Source of the DNA: a bacterium
GTDB lineage: Bacteria > SZUA-182 > DTGQ01
Assembly (NCBI GenBank): GCA_040755755.1
Contig: JBFLZW010000084.1
Span: 1 to 47,468, forward strand
Direction of reading: 5' to 3'
DNA: 47,468 nucleotides
Under the pieces are notes generated by a model. The model ran no database searches. It was not told the origin of the DNA and saw nothing but the letters and a program-made list of their open reading frames with translations. Of the stretch, positions 22,563-30,644 are shown in pieces. Within the stretch, counting starts at the first letter, position 1; each line of letters opens with the position of its first letter. The position numbers and the translations under genes were made by a program.

Positions 22563-23597
22563 GTGAGAATCGCCGTTGATGTGATGGGAGGAGATCGGGG
22601 CCCCAGGGTAATTGTGGAGGGAGCGATCCAGGCTGCCCGGGAGTTTGGAGTCCAGTTGTCGCTGGTCGGAGACCAAAGCACGATTGAGCACGAATTGGCG
22701 AGCTTCGATGTGCAGGGTCTGGATATCGGTATCAGGCATGCTTCAGAAGTGGTTGAAATGAATGAGCCTCCGACTATGGCCATCCGGAAAAAAAGGGACT
22801 CTTCCATCCGGATAGCTACCGAACTGGTAAGGACCGGTGAGGCCGATGCAGTAGTCAGCGCGGGAAATACCGGTGCTGCTATGGCTACAGCTAAAATCCT
22901 GTTAGGTTCCCTGAAAGGAGTAGAGCGTCCGGCTATAGCGACTATTCTGCCAACGGCCAAGAATATTGCCCTGTTATTGGACGTAGGAGCCAATGTCGAT
23001 TGCAAGCCCCGCCATCTGCTTCAATTCGCTATTATGGGGTATACCTACTCCAAAGATATTCTTGGAATCATGAATCCGAGAGTCGGGTTATTGAATATCG
23101 GAGAGGAAGAATCCAAGGGGAATGAGCTCACCAAGGAATCTTTCAAGACACTCAAAGATGGCGGACTCAATTTTATCGGTAATGTAGAGGGAAAGGACTT
23201 ATATTCCGGAAACGTGGATGTGGTTGTCTGTGATGGATTTACGGGCAATGTGGCCTTGAAGATCAGTGAGAGTGTGGCGGAGATGATCTCCTCCTATTTC
23301 AAGCAGGAAATTCCGAAGAAGTTTATCTGGAAAATCGGTTATTTTCTGATGAGACCCTGCTTTAAGGGTTTCAAAAAAAAGGTGGATTACGACGAATACG
23401 GAGGGGCTCCTCTTCTGGGGATCAATGGCGTCTGTATCATTTGTCATGGCAGGTCCGGTGCAAAGGCGATCAAAAATGCCATTAAAGTGGCAATAGGATT
23501 CATCCAGCAGAATGTAAACTGTCACATCCAGAATTCTCTGGCCTTCCCCCCTTCCAAGGAATTCGAGAACCACGGGAAAGTTGCCCAAGAGAATTAG
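22563..23597 (+). CDS. plsX: Phosphate acyltransferase PlsX
   Basis: PlsX converts acyl-ACP to acyl-phosphate, the donor for the glycerol-3-phosphate acyltransferase PlsY in phospholipid synthesis. The protein (344 residues) starts at GTG with RIAVDVMGGDRGPRVIVEGA and contains VVSAGNTGAAMATAKILLG, LLDVGANVDCKPRHLLQFA, LLNIGEEESKGNELTKES, DVVVCDGFTGNVALK and YDEYGGAPLLGINGVCIICH. Length is normal. It is peripheral to the inner membrane. No plsY is in the window. Confidence 0.95.
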   Translation: MRIAVDVMGGDRGPRVIVEGAIQAAREFGVQLSLVGDQSTIEHELASFDVQGLDIGIRHASEVVEMNEPPTMAIRKKRDSSIRIATELVRTGEADAVVSAGNTGAAMATAKILLGSLKGVERPAIATILPTAKNIALLLDVGANVDCKPRHLLQFAIMGYTYSKDILGIMNPRVGLLNIGEEESKGNELTKESFKTLKDGGLNFIGNVEGKDLYSGNVDVVVCDGFTGNVALKISESVAEMISSYFKQEIPKKFIWKIGYFLMRPCFKGFKKKVDYDEYGGAPLLGINGVCIICHGRSGAKAIKNAIKVAIGFIQQNVNCHIQNSLAFPPSKEFENHGKVAQEN

Positions 23598-23648
23598 ACC
23601 ATCCCCGATTAAATCCATGATATGCAGCACGGTACAAAGTGAAAAGAG

Positions 23649-24629
23649 ATGAAATCTGCCTATATTGCAGGAACAGGTTCTTATGTTCCCGAAGAAGTAG
23701 TTACCAACTTTGCTCTGGAAAAGATTGTCGAGACGAGCGATGAGTGGATTCGCACCCGGACCGGTATTTCAGAGCGTCGAATTGCCCGGGACGGAGAACC
23801 TACTTCGGACCTGGCAGCCCAGGCAGCCCAATCCGCGTTAGAGGATGCAGGGCTTGAGGCCGGGGATGTGGATTTGATCATTACGGCCACGGTAACGCCC
23901 GATATGGCCTTTCCTTCGGCTGGATGCATGACGCAAAGGAAAATCGGCGCGGTCAGGGCAGCGGCTTTCGATGTCTCTGCCGCCTGTTCGGGATTCATAT
24001 ACGCACTCAGTATTGCTGATCAATTCATCAGGAACGGCCGGTATGCGAACATCCTGGTCATCGGTGCCGACACTCTTTCCAAAATAACCGATTGGACGGA
24101 CCGCAACACCTGCATCCTGTTTGGAGACGGAGCCGGGGCTGCGGTTCTGAAGGCTACGGATGAGGAGCGGGGCATACTTTCCACCCATTTATACTCGGAC
24201 GGGACCCTGAGTGAGCTGCTTCAGGTACCAGCCGGGGGATCATTGCGGCCGGCTTCCCGCGAAACCCTGGAAAACCGGCTGCATTACATCACCATGAAGG
24301 GAAATGAAACTTTCAAGGTGGCCGTTAAAGCCCTGACTGACTCTATCCAGGCCGCAGTTACCCATCAGGGGATCACCTGCGCTGAGGTCGATCTTTTCAT
24401 TTTTCATCAGGCCAATGCCCGGATTATTCAATCCGTGGGAGAGCGGCTGTCCATCCCGGAGTCCAAGATGCCGTTGACTATAGCCAGGTACGGTAACACC
24501 TCTGCGGCCAGTATTCCCATTACCCTGGATGAGCTGAACAGGGCTGGAAAGATTCACCGGGGAGATCTCATCTGTATGGCTGCTTTCGGCGGTGGGTTGA
24601 CCTGGGCTTCGAGTGTGATAAGATGGTGA
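23649..24629 (+). CDS. fabH: Beta-ketoacyl-ACP synthase III
   Basis: FabH condenses an acyl-CoA primer with malonyl-ACP to start fatty acid synthesis. The Cys-His-Asn triad is complete: C113 in VSAACSGFIYAL, H253 in FIFHQANARI and N283 in YGNTSAAS. The N-terminal YIAGTGSYVPEEVVTN and the substrate-binding RTGISERRIA are typical, as is the C-terminal MAAFGGGLTWASSVIRW. Length is 326 residues. It follows plsX by 51 bp. The start context is weak (AAAGTGAAAAGAG before the ATG). Confidence 0.95.
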   Translation: MKSAYIAGTGSYVPEEVVTNFALEKIVETSDEWIRTRTGISERRIARDGEPTSDLAAQAAQSALEDAGLEAGDVDLIITATVTPDMAFPSAGCMTQRKIGAVRAAAFDVSAACSGFIYALSIADQFIRNGRYANILVIGADTLSKITDWTDRNTCILFGDGAGAAVLKATDEERGILSTHLYSDGTLSELLQVPAGGSLRPASRETLENRLHYITMKGNETFKVAVKALTDSIQAAVTHQGITCAEVDLFIFHQANARIIQSVGERLSIPESKMPLTIARYGNTSAASIPITLDELNRAGKIHRGDLICMAAFGGGLTWASSVIRW

Positions 24630-24677
24630 AATTGCTGGATATCCAATGAAATGAAGAAATGAAGAGAGGTGAGGAAT

Positions 24678-25835
24678 ATGGATTATTTTCTGACTGAAGA
24701 GCAAGTCATGATTCGGGACCTGGCCCGCCAGATCGCCCGGGAGAAAGTTTTGCCGATCCGGGCTGAGCTGGATGAAAAGGAGGAATTCCCCTGGCCGGTT
24801 ATGCAGAGTCTGGCTGAAGCGGATCTTTTCGGTGTTTATCTGCCTGAAGAATACGGCGGGACTGGCGGCGGAGTTTTTGAATTGTGCCTGGCAGTCGAGG
24901 AACTGAGCCGGGTCTGCGGCGGAGTGGCGGTCTCGTTTGCAGCCAGTGCTCTGGGTGCTATTCCGATTCTGTTATTCGGCAATGGCCAGCAGAAGGAAAA
25001 GTACCTGCCGGAAATCGCCCGCGGCAGGAAACTGGCTGCCTTTGCACTCACTGAAGCCAATGCCGGAAGCGATGCCGGAGGGATTCAAACCACGGCCAGG
25101 CTCGAAGGTGAGGAATATGTTTTAAACGGAACCAAACAATGGATTACCAACGGCGGAGAGGCGCAGGTTTATACGGTCATTGCCATGACCGACAGAGCCA
25201 GGGGAAGCCGGGGAGCCAGTGCTTTTATTGTTGAAAAGGGTACACCCGGATTTGAATTCGGTAAAAAAGAGAAAAAAATGGGGATCAGATCCTCCGCCAC
25301 CCGCGAGCTGGTGTTTACCGATTGCCGGATCCCGAAAGAAAATCTCCTGGCCAAAGACGGCATGGGTTTTTTAGTGGCCATGAAGACCCTGGATACCTCC
25401 CGGCCAGGCATCGGAGCCCAGGCTCTCGGCATTGCCCAGGGAGCCCTTGATGAGGCCATTGAGTATGCACGGGAAAGAGTTCAATTTGGAAAACCGATCT
25501 CCTCTCTTCAGGCTATCCAGCATATGATGGCTGATATGGCTACCCAGGTCGAAGCGGCACGGGCTTTAACCTATGCTGCCGCCCGGTACATCGACAGCGG
25601 GGCCAAGGATGTATCGAAAATATCGGCCATGGCCAAGGTATTCGCTTCCGATGTGGCCATGCAGGTAACCACCCAGGCAGTGCAGATTCTTGGCGGATAT
25701 GGCTACATGCGGGACTATCCAGTCGAGAAAATGATGCGGGATGCCAAGATCACCCAGATTTATGAGGGAACAAATCAGATCCAGCGCAATGTCATCGCCC
25801 TGTCGCTCATCAAGGAGAAGGCCCAGAAGAAATGA
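24678..25835 (+). CDS. Acyl-CoA dehydrogenase (short-chain/butyryl-CoA type)
   Basis: A flavoprotein that oxidises acyl-CoA to enoyl-CoA, or runs the reverse with its ETF partner. It shows the family signatures AFALTEANAGSDAGGIQTTA, LNGTKQWITNGGEAQVYTV, GMGFLVAMKTLDTSRPGIGA, YARERVQFGKPI and AVQILGGYGYMRDYPVEKMMRDAKI. The catalytic base is E363 in IYEGTNQIQR. I chose the ATG at 24678 (385 residues), placed 5 bp after GAGGTGAGG, over a GTG at 24669. Its stop overlaps the etfB start (ATGA), so the three genes form a dehydrogenase-ETF unit. It sits between fabH and fabG, where fabD is normally found. Confidence 0.92.
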   Translation: MDYFLTEEQVMIRDLARQIAREKVLPIRAELDEKEEFPWPVMQSLAEADLFGVYLPEEYGGTGGGVFELCLAVEELSRVCGGVAVSFAASALGAIPILLFGNGQQKEKYLPEIARGRKLAAFALTEANAGSDAGGIQTTARLEGEEYVLNGTKQWITNGGEAQVYTVIAMTDRARGSRGASAFIVEKGTPGFEFGKKEKKMGIRSSATRELVFTDCRIPKENLLAKDGMGFLVAMKTLDTSRPGIGAQALGIAQGALDEAIEYARERVQFGKPISSLQAIQHMMADMATQVEAARALTYAAARYIDSGAKDVSKISAMAKVFASDVAMQVTTQAVQILGGYGYMRDYPVEKMMRDAKITQIYEGTNQIQRNVIALSLIKEKAQKK

Positions 25836-26623
25836 AAATCATTGTCTGCATCAAACAGGTGCCGGAAACGGGAAATGTGAAGATCGATCCGCAAACCAAT
25901 ACCCTGATTCGCAGCGGCGTTCCCAGCATCATCAATCCGCTTGATATGTACGCCATCGAGGAAGCGCTTCGGTGGAAGGAGAAACTGGGAGCAGAAACGC
26001 TGGTATTGACCATGGGGCCGCCACAGGCTGAAGAAGCCCTCCGTGAGGCTGTCTCGATGGGCATCGATCAGGCTATATTGCTGAGCGACCGCCGGTTTGC
26101 CGGTGCCGACACCTATGCTACCGCCTATACCCTTTCCCTGGCTGTCCAGAAGCTTGCCCCCTTTGGCCTGATTTTCTGCGGCAAGCAGGCGATCGATGGA
26201 GATACCGCCCAGGTTGGCCCCGGTCTTGCCGAGCATCTTGGGATTGCGCATGTCGCATATGTGAAAAAGATCGAAGAGATTGACCAGGAGAAGGGTATCA
26301 TAAGGGTTCAGCGTCTCATGGAAGATGGTTACGAGGTCCTCGATGTCCGGCTGCCTGCGCTGTTAACTATGGTGAAGGAAATCAATGAGCCCAGATTTCC
26401 CTCGCTCAAGGGGAAAATGCGGGCTAAAAAGCTGGAAATTCCCATCTGGGGAGCGGATGATCTGGGTGGAGAAATGGCGGATTTCGGCCTGTCCGGGTCG
26501 CCGACTCAGGTAAAAAGTATCTTCGCCCCGCCTGCCAGAGGGAAAGGGGAAGTTTTTACCGGCGAGGCCGCGGTGATGACGCAAATGCTGCTGAAAAGGT
26601 TACGGGAACAAAAAATTATATAG
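25832..26623 (+). CDS. etfB: Electron transfer flavoprotein subunit beta
   Basis: EtfB binds the AMP/FAD side of the ETF heterodimer that accepts electrons from the dehydrogenase upstream. The 263-residue protein starts MKIIVCIKQVPETGNVKID and shows NPLDMYAIEEALRWKE, LTMGPPQAEEALREA, GADTYATAYTL, LIFCGKQAIDGDTAQVGPGL and the family signature VRLPALLTMVKEINEPRFPS. Its ATG overlaps the dehydrogenase stop. A repeat-filled gap of 178 bp separates it from etfA, unusual for a gene pair that is normally tightly joined. FixA-like (bifurcating) features cannot be decided by eye. Confidence 0.93.
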   Translation: MKIIVCIKQVPETGNVKIDPQTNTLIRSGVPSIINPLDMYAIEEALRWKEKLGAETLVLTMGPPQAEEALREAVSMGIDQAILLSDRRFAGADTYATAYTLSLAVQKLAPFGLIFCGKQAIDGDTAQVGPGLAEHLGIAHVAYVKKIEEIDQEKGIIRVQRLMEDGYEVLDVRLPALLTMVKEINEPRFPSLKGKMRAKKLEIPIWGADDLGGEMADFGLSGSPTQVKSIFAPPARGKGEVFTGEAAVMTQMLLKRLREQKII

Positions 26624-26625
26624 GA

Positions 26626-26785
26626 AAGGAGTCAGGAGTCAGAATACAGGAGCCAGGAGAGTGAGGAGTTGCTCTCCACTCCCTCGCCCCCTTTTTTGGG
26701 GGAGAGGGCCGGGTGAGGGGGGCTTTTATTTAACCAGCCGCGCAATTCCCGCGTATTTATTCTGACTTCTGTCTCCTGACTCCTT
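26626..26785. repeat. Inverted-repeat element inserted between etfB and etfA
   Basis: The left end AAGGAGTCAGGAGTCAGAAT (26626-26645) and the right end (26758-26785), containing ATTCTGACTTCTGTCTCCTG followed by ACTCCTT, are imperfect inverted copies. Inside is a second palindromic portion, CCCTCGCCCCC...GGGGGAGAGGGCC, followed by GGGTGAGGGGGG. The element fills nearly the whole etfB-etfA gap. The arms belong to the GGAGTCAGGAGTCAG family at 5322 and 28001. Confidence 0.8.
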
Positions 26786-26801
26786 ATAAAAAAGGGACCA
26801 C

Positions 26802-27995
26802 ATGGGTATTATCATTCAACAGGATCGTTGTACTGGCTGCGGGGAATGCGTTTTGGCCTGTCCCCTCGGGGCCATTAGTCTTGTCAATAACCGGCTTCAG
26901 ATCAATGAGCAGTGTATTCTCTGCCAGGCGTGCCTGAATGTCTGTCCAGCGGAGGCTCTTGTTCTCGAAGAGGAGAAAAAAAGCAGGCCATCGCCCAAAG
27001 ACCGCTCTTGTGAAGGGGTTTGGGTTTTTGGAGAGCAGAGGCATGGGACCATATCGGAGGTGGTCTATGAACTGATGGGTGAAGGAAGACGTCTGGCAGA
27101 CAAGCTGGGCACCCATCTGGGGGTGATTGTCTTAGGGTCCGGCATGAAGTCAGAGGCTGAACAGTTGCTGCATTACGGGGCTGATCATGTCTATCTGGTC
27201 GATCATCCTGACCTTGCTGATTTTCATGATGATTCTTACACCAGGGTCTTCAGTTACCTGATCGAAAAATATCAGCCGGAAATTGTCCTGAGTGGAGCAA
27301 CGGCCATCGGGCGCTCTTTTATTCCGAGAGTGGCTGTCCGGCTTAAAACCGGTTTGACAGCAGACTGCACAGCTCTTGATATCGACCTTGACCAGCGCCT
27401 TCTGCTGCAAACCCGGCCAGCGTTTGGCGGCAATATCATGGCCACGATTACCACCCCGCTGCACCGGCCCCAAATGGCCACCGTGCGGCATAAGGTTATG
27501 AAAAAAGCCGCCTTTTCCGCTGTTCCCCACGGGACGCTGCGGATTGAAACCGTACCCGAAGACCTGATATCGCCTGAGACAAAAGTTGTATCCCTGGTCA
27601 GGGATCTGACCGAACAGGTCAACCTGACCGATGCAGACATCATTGTTTCCGGCGGAAGAGGACTGGGAGGACCTCAGAACTTTCAGTTGCTGCACGATCT
27701 GGCCCGCGCCCTGGGAGCTGCCGTCGGTGCATCGCGGGCTGCTGTGGATGCAGGCTGGATTCCCTATTCACACCAGGTAGGCCAGACAGGTAAGACCGTC
27801 TGCCCCAAACTCTATATTGCCTGCGGCATCTCAGGGGCGATTCAGCATCTGGTCGGGATGCAGTCCTCCAGCACCATTGTAGCCATTAACAAAGACCCGC
27901 AGGCGCCGATCTTTTCAGTAGCTGATTACGGGCTTGTCGGAAACCTGTTTGAGATTGTGCCCTCCCTGACGAAAAAGTTGCAGGAGGCACGGTAG
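26802..27995 (+). CDS. etfA: Electron transfer flavoprotein subunit alpha with N-terminal two-cluster ferredoxin domain
   Basis: Residues 1-55 are a bacterial ferredoxin domain with two CxxCxxCxxxCP motifs: CTGCGECVLACP and CILCQACLNVCP. They should hold two [4Fe-4S] clusters. The rest is EtfA: LGVIVLGSG and HYGADHVYLVDHP in the N-terminal domain, GATAIGRSFIPRVAVRLKTG and DCTAL, then the FAD-binding C-terminal domain with VSGGRGLGGPQNF, GAAVGASRAAVDAGWIPYSHQ, VGQTGKTVCPKLYIACGISG, AIQHLVGMQSS and IVAINKDPQAPIF. Length of 397 residues fits the fused form, known for example from CarE of Acetobacterium. The fusion suggests electron exchange with ferredoxin, possibly bifurcation. No start site problem. 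Confidence 0.94.
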   Translation: MGIIIQQDRCTGCGECVLACPLGAISLVNNRLQINEQCILCQACLNVCPAEALVLEEEKKSRPSPKDRSCEGVWVFGEQRHGTISEVVYELMGEGRRLADKLGTHLGVIVLGSGMKSEAEQLLHYGADHVYLVDHPDLADFHDDSYTRVFSYLIEKYQPEIVLSGATAIGRSFIPRVAVRLKTGLTADCTALDIDLDQRLLLQTRPAFGGNIMATITTPLHRPQMATVRHKVMKKAAFSAVPHGTLRIETVPEDLISPETKVVSLVRDLTEQVNLTDADIIVSGGRGLGGPQNFQLLHDLARALGAAVGASRAAVDAGWIPYSHQVGQTGKTVCPKLYIACGISGAIQHLVGMQSSSTIVAINKDPQAPIFSVADYGLVGNLFEIVPSLTKKLQEAR

Positions 27996-28000
27996 AAAGG

Positions 28001-28048
28001 AAAGGAGTCAGGAGCAGGAGCCGTTATTCTGACTCCTGACTCCTGAAA
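28001..28048. repeat. GGAGTCAGGAGTCAG-family hairpin after etfA
   Basis: AGGAGTCAGGA (from 28003) pairs with TCCTGACTCCT (up to 28044) round a short loop. It starts a few bases after the etfA stop. It could act as a transcript-end hairpin but has no T-run. Confidence 0.7.
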
Positions 28049-28058
28049 AGAATTGGGA

Positions 28059-28087
28059 TTGACAACAAATATACAACCTGCTATATT
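28059..28087 (+). promoter_or_regulatory. Sigma-70 promoter ahead of the PilX-like gene
   Basis: TTGACA (28059-28064), a 17-bp spacer and TATATT (28082-28087) make a near-consensus promoter 71 bp upstream of the next start. It suggests that the PilX-like gene and the fabG-acpP-fabF-rnc segment can be transcribed apart from the upstream genes. Confidence 0.65.
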
Positions 28088-28157
28088 TGCCGTCAGTATA
28101 GCTATATGGCGGGTATTACAGCAGGCGCTCAGCCTGTTGAGTTAAAGGATCGCGACT

Positions 28158-29504
28158 TTGATGAGGGATAGCTTTTATTATTCCAGGAAAGCGGCAAATC
28201 TGCCGTATCCTCAATTTAATCAGCGGGAAGAGGCAGGCTATATTCTCATCATTTCTTCATGTCTTATCTCTTTTACCTTAATCCTTTTAGCCGCAGGATA
28301 TCTGAGTCTTCAGGCAAATCAGGTGTATCAGCTTGAGAGGGAAATCTGTTCGATCAGGGCTTTTTATATTGCCCAGGCTGGATTGAAGAAGATTGCCAGG
28401 GATCCGGATGCGTTGCAGAAAAACCTGAGCCAGGAACCGTGGCTAGGTTCCTTTGGGGAGGACGAAACGTACCAAGGGGAAAAGGTGCCGGACAGCAATC
28501 CTGTTCGGATCGTTGTTTCGGGAGCGTGCAGAACTGAAGATGGGCATATAGTGAGGCGGATTCTGGAGGCAACGTTGAGCCCGGGGAGAAGGGAATTGCC
28601 TTTTACCCTACCGGCGGTTTATGTTGAGAGTGAGCCCAGCTTCGCCGTTATTCCCGGGGATATCTATGGCAAATGCCTGGATATTGATAAAAATAAATAC
28701 TCTCTGGCCATCCAGAGTGCAGGTAGAATTAGAAATGAGTTATTCTATACCATCCCGACCTATTTTCACGACGAATTTATTTCATTTCTTACTTTAGGAT
28801 GCAACCAGGGTGTAAATTGTAGATCTGAAGATAATTATTATAGGAAAATGGAGACCAGGCATGAAGAGGAAGGAAATGGCTTACGGCTTTTATTGCCCAC
28901 CACCACAAATGCCGCGCTTACCAAGTCACCTCTCTTGCCAGGCAGGGATCCGGAGTATGACTGGTACTATCACGATGCAACCAATAATATCGAATACCGC
29001 GGCACAGCGGGCAACGCACGAGGGACAGGGGCTAGAGCCGAGGTTGTTGTCAACCATGAGTATAATCTGTCTGAAGGGAACTATTACTTAACCAGGCTGG
29101 AATTGAGGCCGGACGCCAGGCTCAAGGGGACGGGTAAGGTAAAAATTTTTTGCGTTGGAGATATGTTACTGGGAAAAAACAGCCAGATCGGAGATCCAAA
29201 CCATATCGGCAATCTCACTATCCTGGGTTATAGTATCGGTGATAACCCGCAATTTAGACTTCAGGAAAACTGCCGTGTCTACGGATCGATCCTGGCTCCT
29301 GGCTGTGAGCTTTTAATGCAGGCTGGAGTTGATATCCGGGGTGGGATTGTGGCCTGGTCGATGACCAACGATCTGCAGGGAAGCAGCAGAAGACCCTGGA
29401 AGATCGCATTCGATCCAGCCTTTGAGGAAGCAGTCAGCGAATCTGTTCCATCATCAGGAGCCTCTCTCCTTGCCAATTGGCGGGAGCGCAGGGCTCCAAA
29501 CTGA
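28158..29504 (+). CDS. PilX-like type IV pilus-associated protein
   Basis: A 448-residue protein with an N-terminal segment like those of PilX/GspK minor pilins: REEAGYILIISSCLISFTLI and LLAAGYLSLQ form a hydrophobic helix (about 28-50), followed by a helical spine with FYIAQAGLKKIARD. The rest is a beta-rich secreted domain; near the C-terminus KIFCVGDMLLGKNSQI, LTILGYS and CRVYGSILAPGCELLM resemble the domain often fused to PilX N-termini in environmental bacteria. There is no canonical G-FTLVE cleavage site; the equivalent is EEAG-YIL. It lies inside the fatty-acid operon region but has its own promoter. The role in pilus assembly is inference. Confidence 0.65.
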   Translation: MMRDSFYYSRKAANLPYPQFNQREEAGYILIISSCLISFTLILLAAGYLSLQANQVYQLEREICSIRAFYIAQAGLKKIARDPDALQKNLSQEPWLGSFGEDETYQGEKVPDSNPVRIVVSGACRTEDGHIVRRILEATLSPGRRELPFTLPAVYVESEPSFAVIPGDIYGKCLDIDKNKYSLAIQSAGRIRNELFYTIPTYFHDEFISFLTLGCNQGVNCRSEDNYYRKMETRHEEEGNGLRLLLPTTTNAALTKSPLLPGRDPEYDWYYHDATNNIEYRGTAGNARGTGARAEVVVNHEYNLSEGNYYLTRLELRPDARLKGTGKVKIFCVGDMLLGKNSQIGDPNHIGNLTILGYSIGDNPQFRLQENCRVYGSILAPGCELLMQAGVDIRGGIVAWSMTNDLQGSSRRPWKIAFDPAFEEAVSESVPSSGASLLANWRERRAPN

Positions 29505-29573
29505 TATCTGCCTTCACCTTGGTACTGTTTTACGAACAAAAGTGCCCAAAGAGCAGGAAAGTGAAGAGGAATT

Positions 29574-30314
29574 ATGAGCTTAAACAATAAGGTTGCTTTT
29601 ATTACTGGAGCAGCCCAGGGAATCGGAAAAGAGACCGCTCTGACCCTGGCCCGAAAGGGGGCGATAATTGTTGCCGTTGATCTCAATAAAGAATTGCTTC
29701 TGAAAAACGCTGATGAATTCCAGAGCCTTGACCGGGAGTATTTTCCTCTGGCCATGAATGTCACCGACGAGCAGGAAGTGAATGATGCTGTAGCCAAGGT
29801 TATTGAACAATTTCAACGAATCGATATTCTGGTCAATAACGCCGGTATCACCAGGGACTCTCTTATTCTCCGGATGTCTGAAGCTGCGTGGGATTCCGTG
29901 CTCTCGGTTAATTTGAAAGGGGCTTTTCATTGTACCAAGGCTGTTGCCCGGGTTATGTTAAAGCAAAAAAAGGGAACCATTATCAATCTGGCTTCCGTGG
30001 TCGGGCTTATGGGCAATCCGGGACAGGCGAATTATTCGGCCTCAAAGGCAGGGTTGATAGGCCTGACCAAGACGGTAGCCCGGGAGTTGGCCGCCAAGGG
30101 AATTACCGTAAACGCTGTAGCTCCCGGCTATATCGATACCGATATGACCAGAGCTTTACCCCAGGCAGCCAGAGAGAAACTTGAAGATGCAATTCCGCTG
30201 AAAAGATTGGGAACTGTCCAGGATGTAGCGCAGGTTATCGCTTTTCTGGCTTCCGATGAGGCGAGTTACATTACCGGCCAGGTTATCAATGTCAACGGCG
30301 GAATGTACATGTGA
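29574..30314 (+). CDS. fabG: 3-oxoacyl-ACP reductase
   Basis: FabG reduces 3-oxoacyl-ACP with NADPH in each elongation cycle. The 246-residue SDR has the cofactor motif TGAAQGIGK (11-19), NNAG (88-91) and the catalytic S141, Y154 and K158 (YSASK), with the C-terminal YITGQVINVNGGMYM typical of FabG. GTGAAGAGGAATT precedes the ATG. It follows the PilX-like gene by 69 bp and precedes acpP by 63 bp. Confidence 0.95.
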   Translation: MSLNNKVAFITGAAQGIGKETALTLARKGAIIVAVDLNKELLLKNADEFQSLDREYFPLAMNVTDEQEVNDAVAKVIEQFQRIDILVNNAGITRDSLILRMSEAAWDSVLSVNLKGAFHCTKAVARVMLKQKKGTIINLASVVGLMGNPGQANYSASKAGLIGLTKTVARELAAKGITVNAVAPGYIDTDMTRALPQAAREKLEDAIPLKRLGTVQDVAQVIAFLASDEASYITGQVINVNGGMYM

Positions 30315-30377
30315 TTAACTTAATTACTAATTCTCCGTACGGAAAGATTTGAATTTTAACTCAAGGAGGTAAAAAAG

Positions 30378-30629
30378 ATGGCAGCTTCAATTGAAGATCG
30401 AGTGAAAGAGATCATTACGGAACAGTTGGGAGTGGATGAAAAAGAAGTTACACCAGATGCTTCTTTTATCGATGATTTGGGTGCAGACTCTCTGGATACC
30501 GTTGAGCTGGTTATGGCCCTGGAGGAAGAGTTTGACATCGAGATTTCCGATGAAGATGCGGAAAAGATCATTACGGTAGGTGATGCCGTTAATTATATTA
30601 CTGAGAATGCTAAGGAAGATTCTGAATAA
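30378..30629 (+). CDS. acpP: Acyl carrier protein
   Basis: An 83-residue acidic four-helix protein. S38 in [20 protein letters not shown] is the site for 4'-phosphopantetheine. The C-terminal [20 protein letters not shown] is typical. CAAGGAGGTAAAAAAG gives a very strong ribosome binding site, in keeping with high expression. It lies 15 bp before fabF. Confidence 0.97.
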   Translation: MAASIEDRVKEIITEQLGVDEKEVTPDASFIDDLGADSLDTVELVMALEEEFDIEISDEDAEKIITVGDAVNYITENAKEDSE

Positions 30630-30644
30630 GGAGCAGGAGGAACA

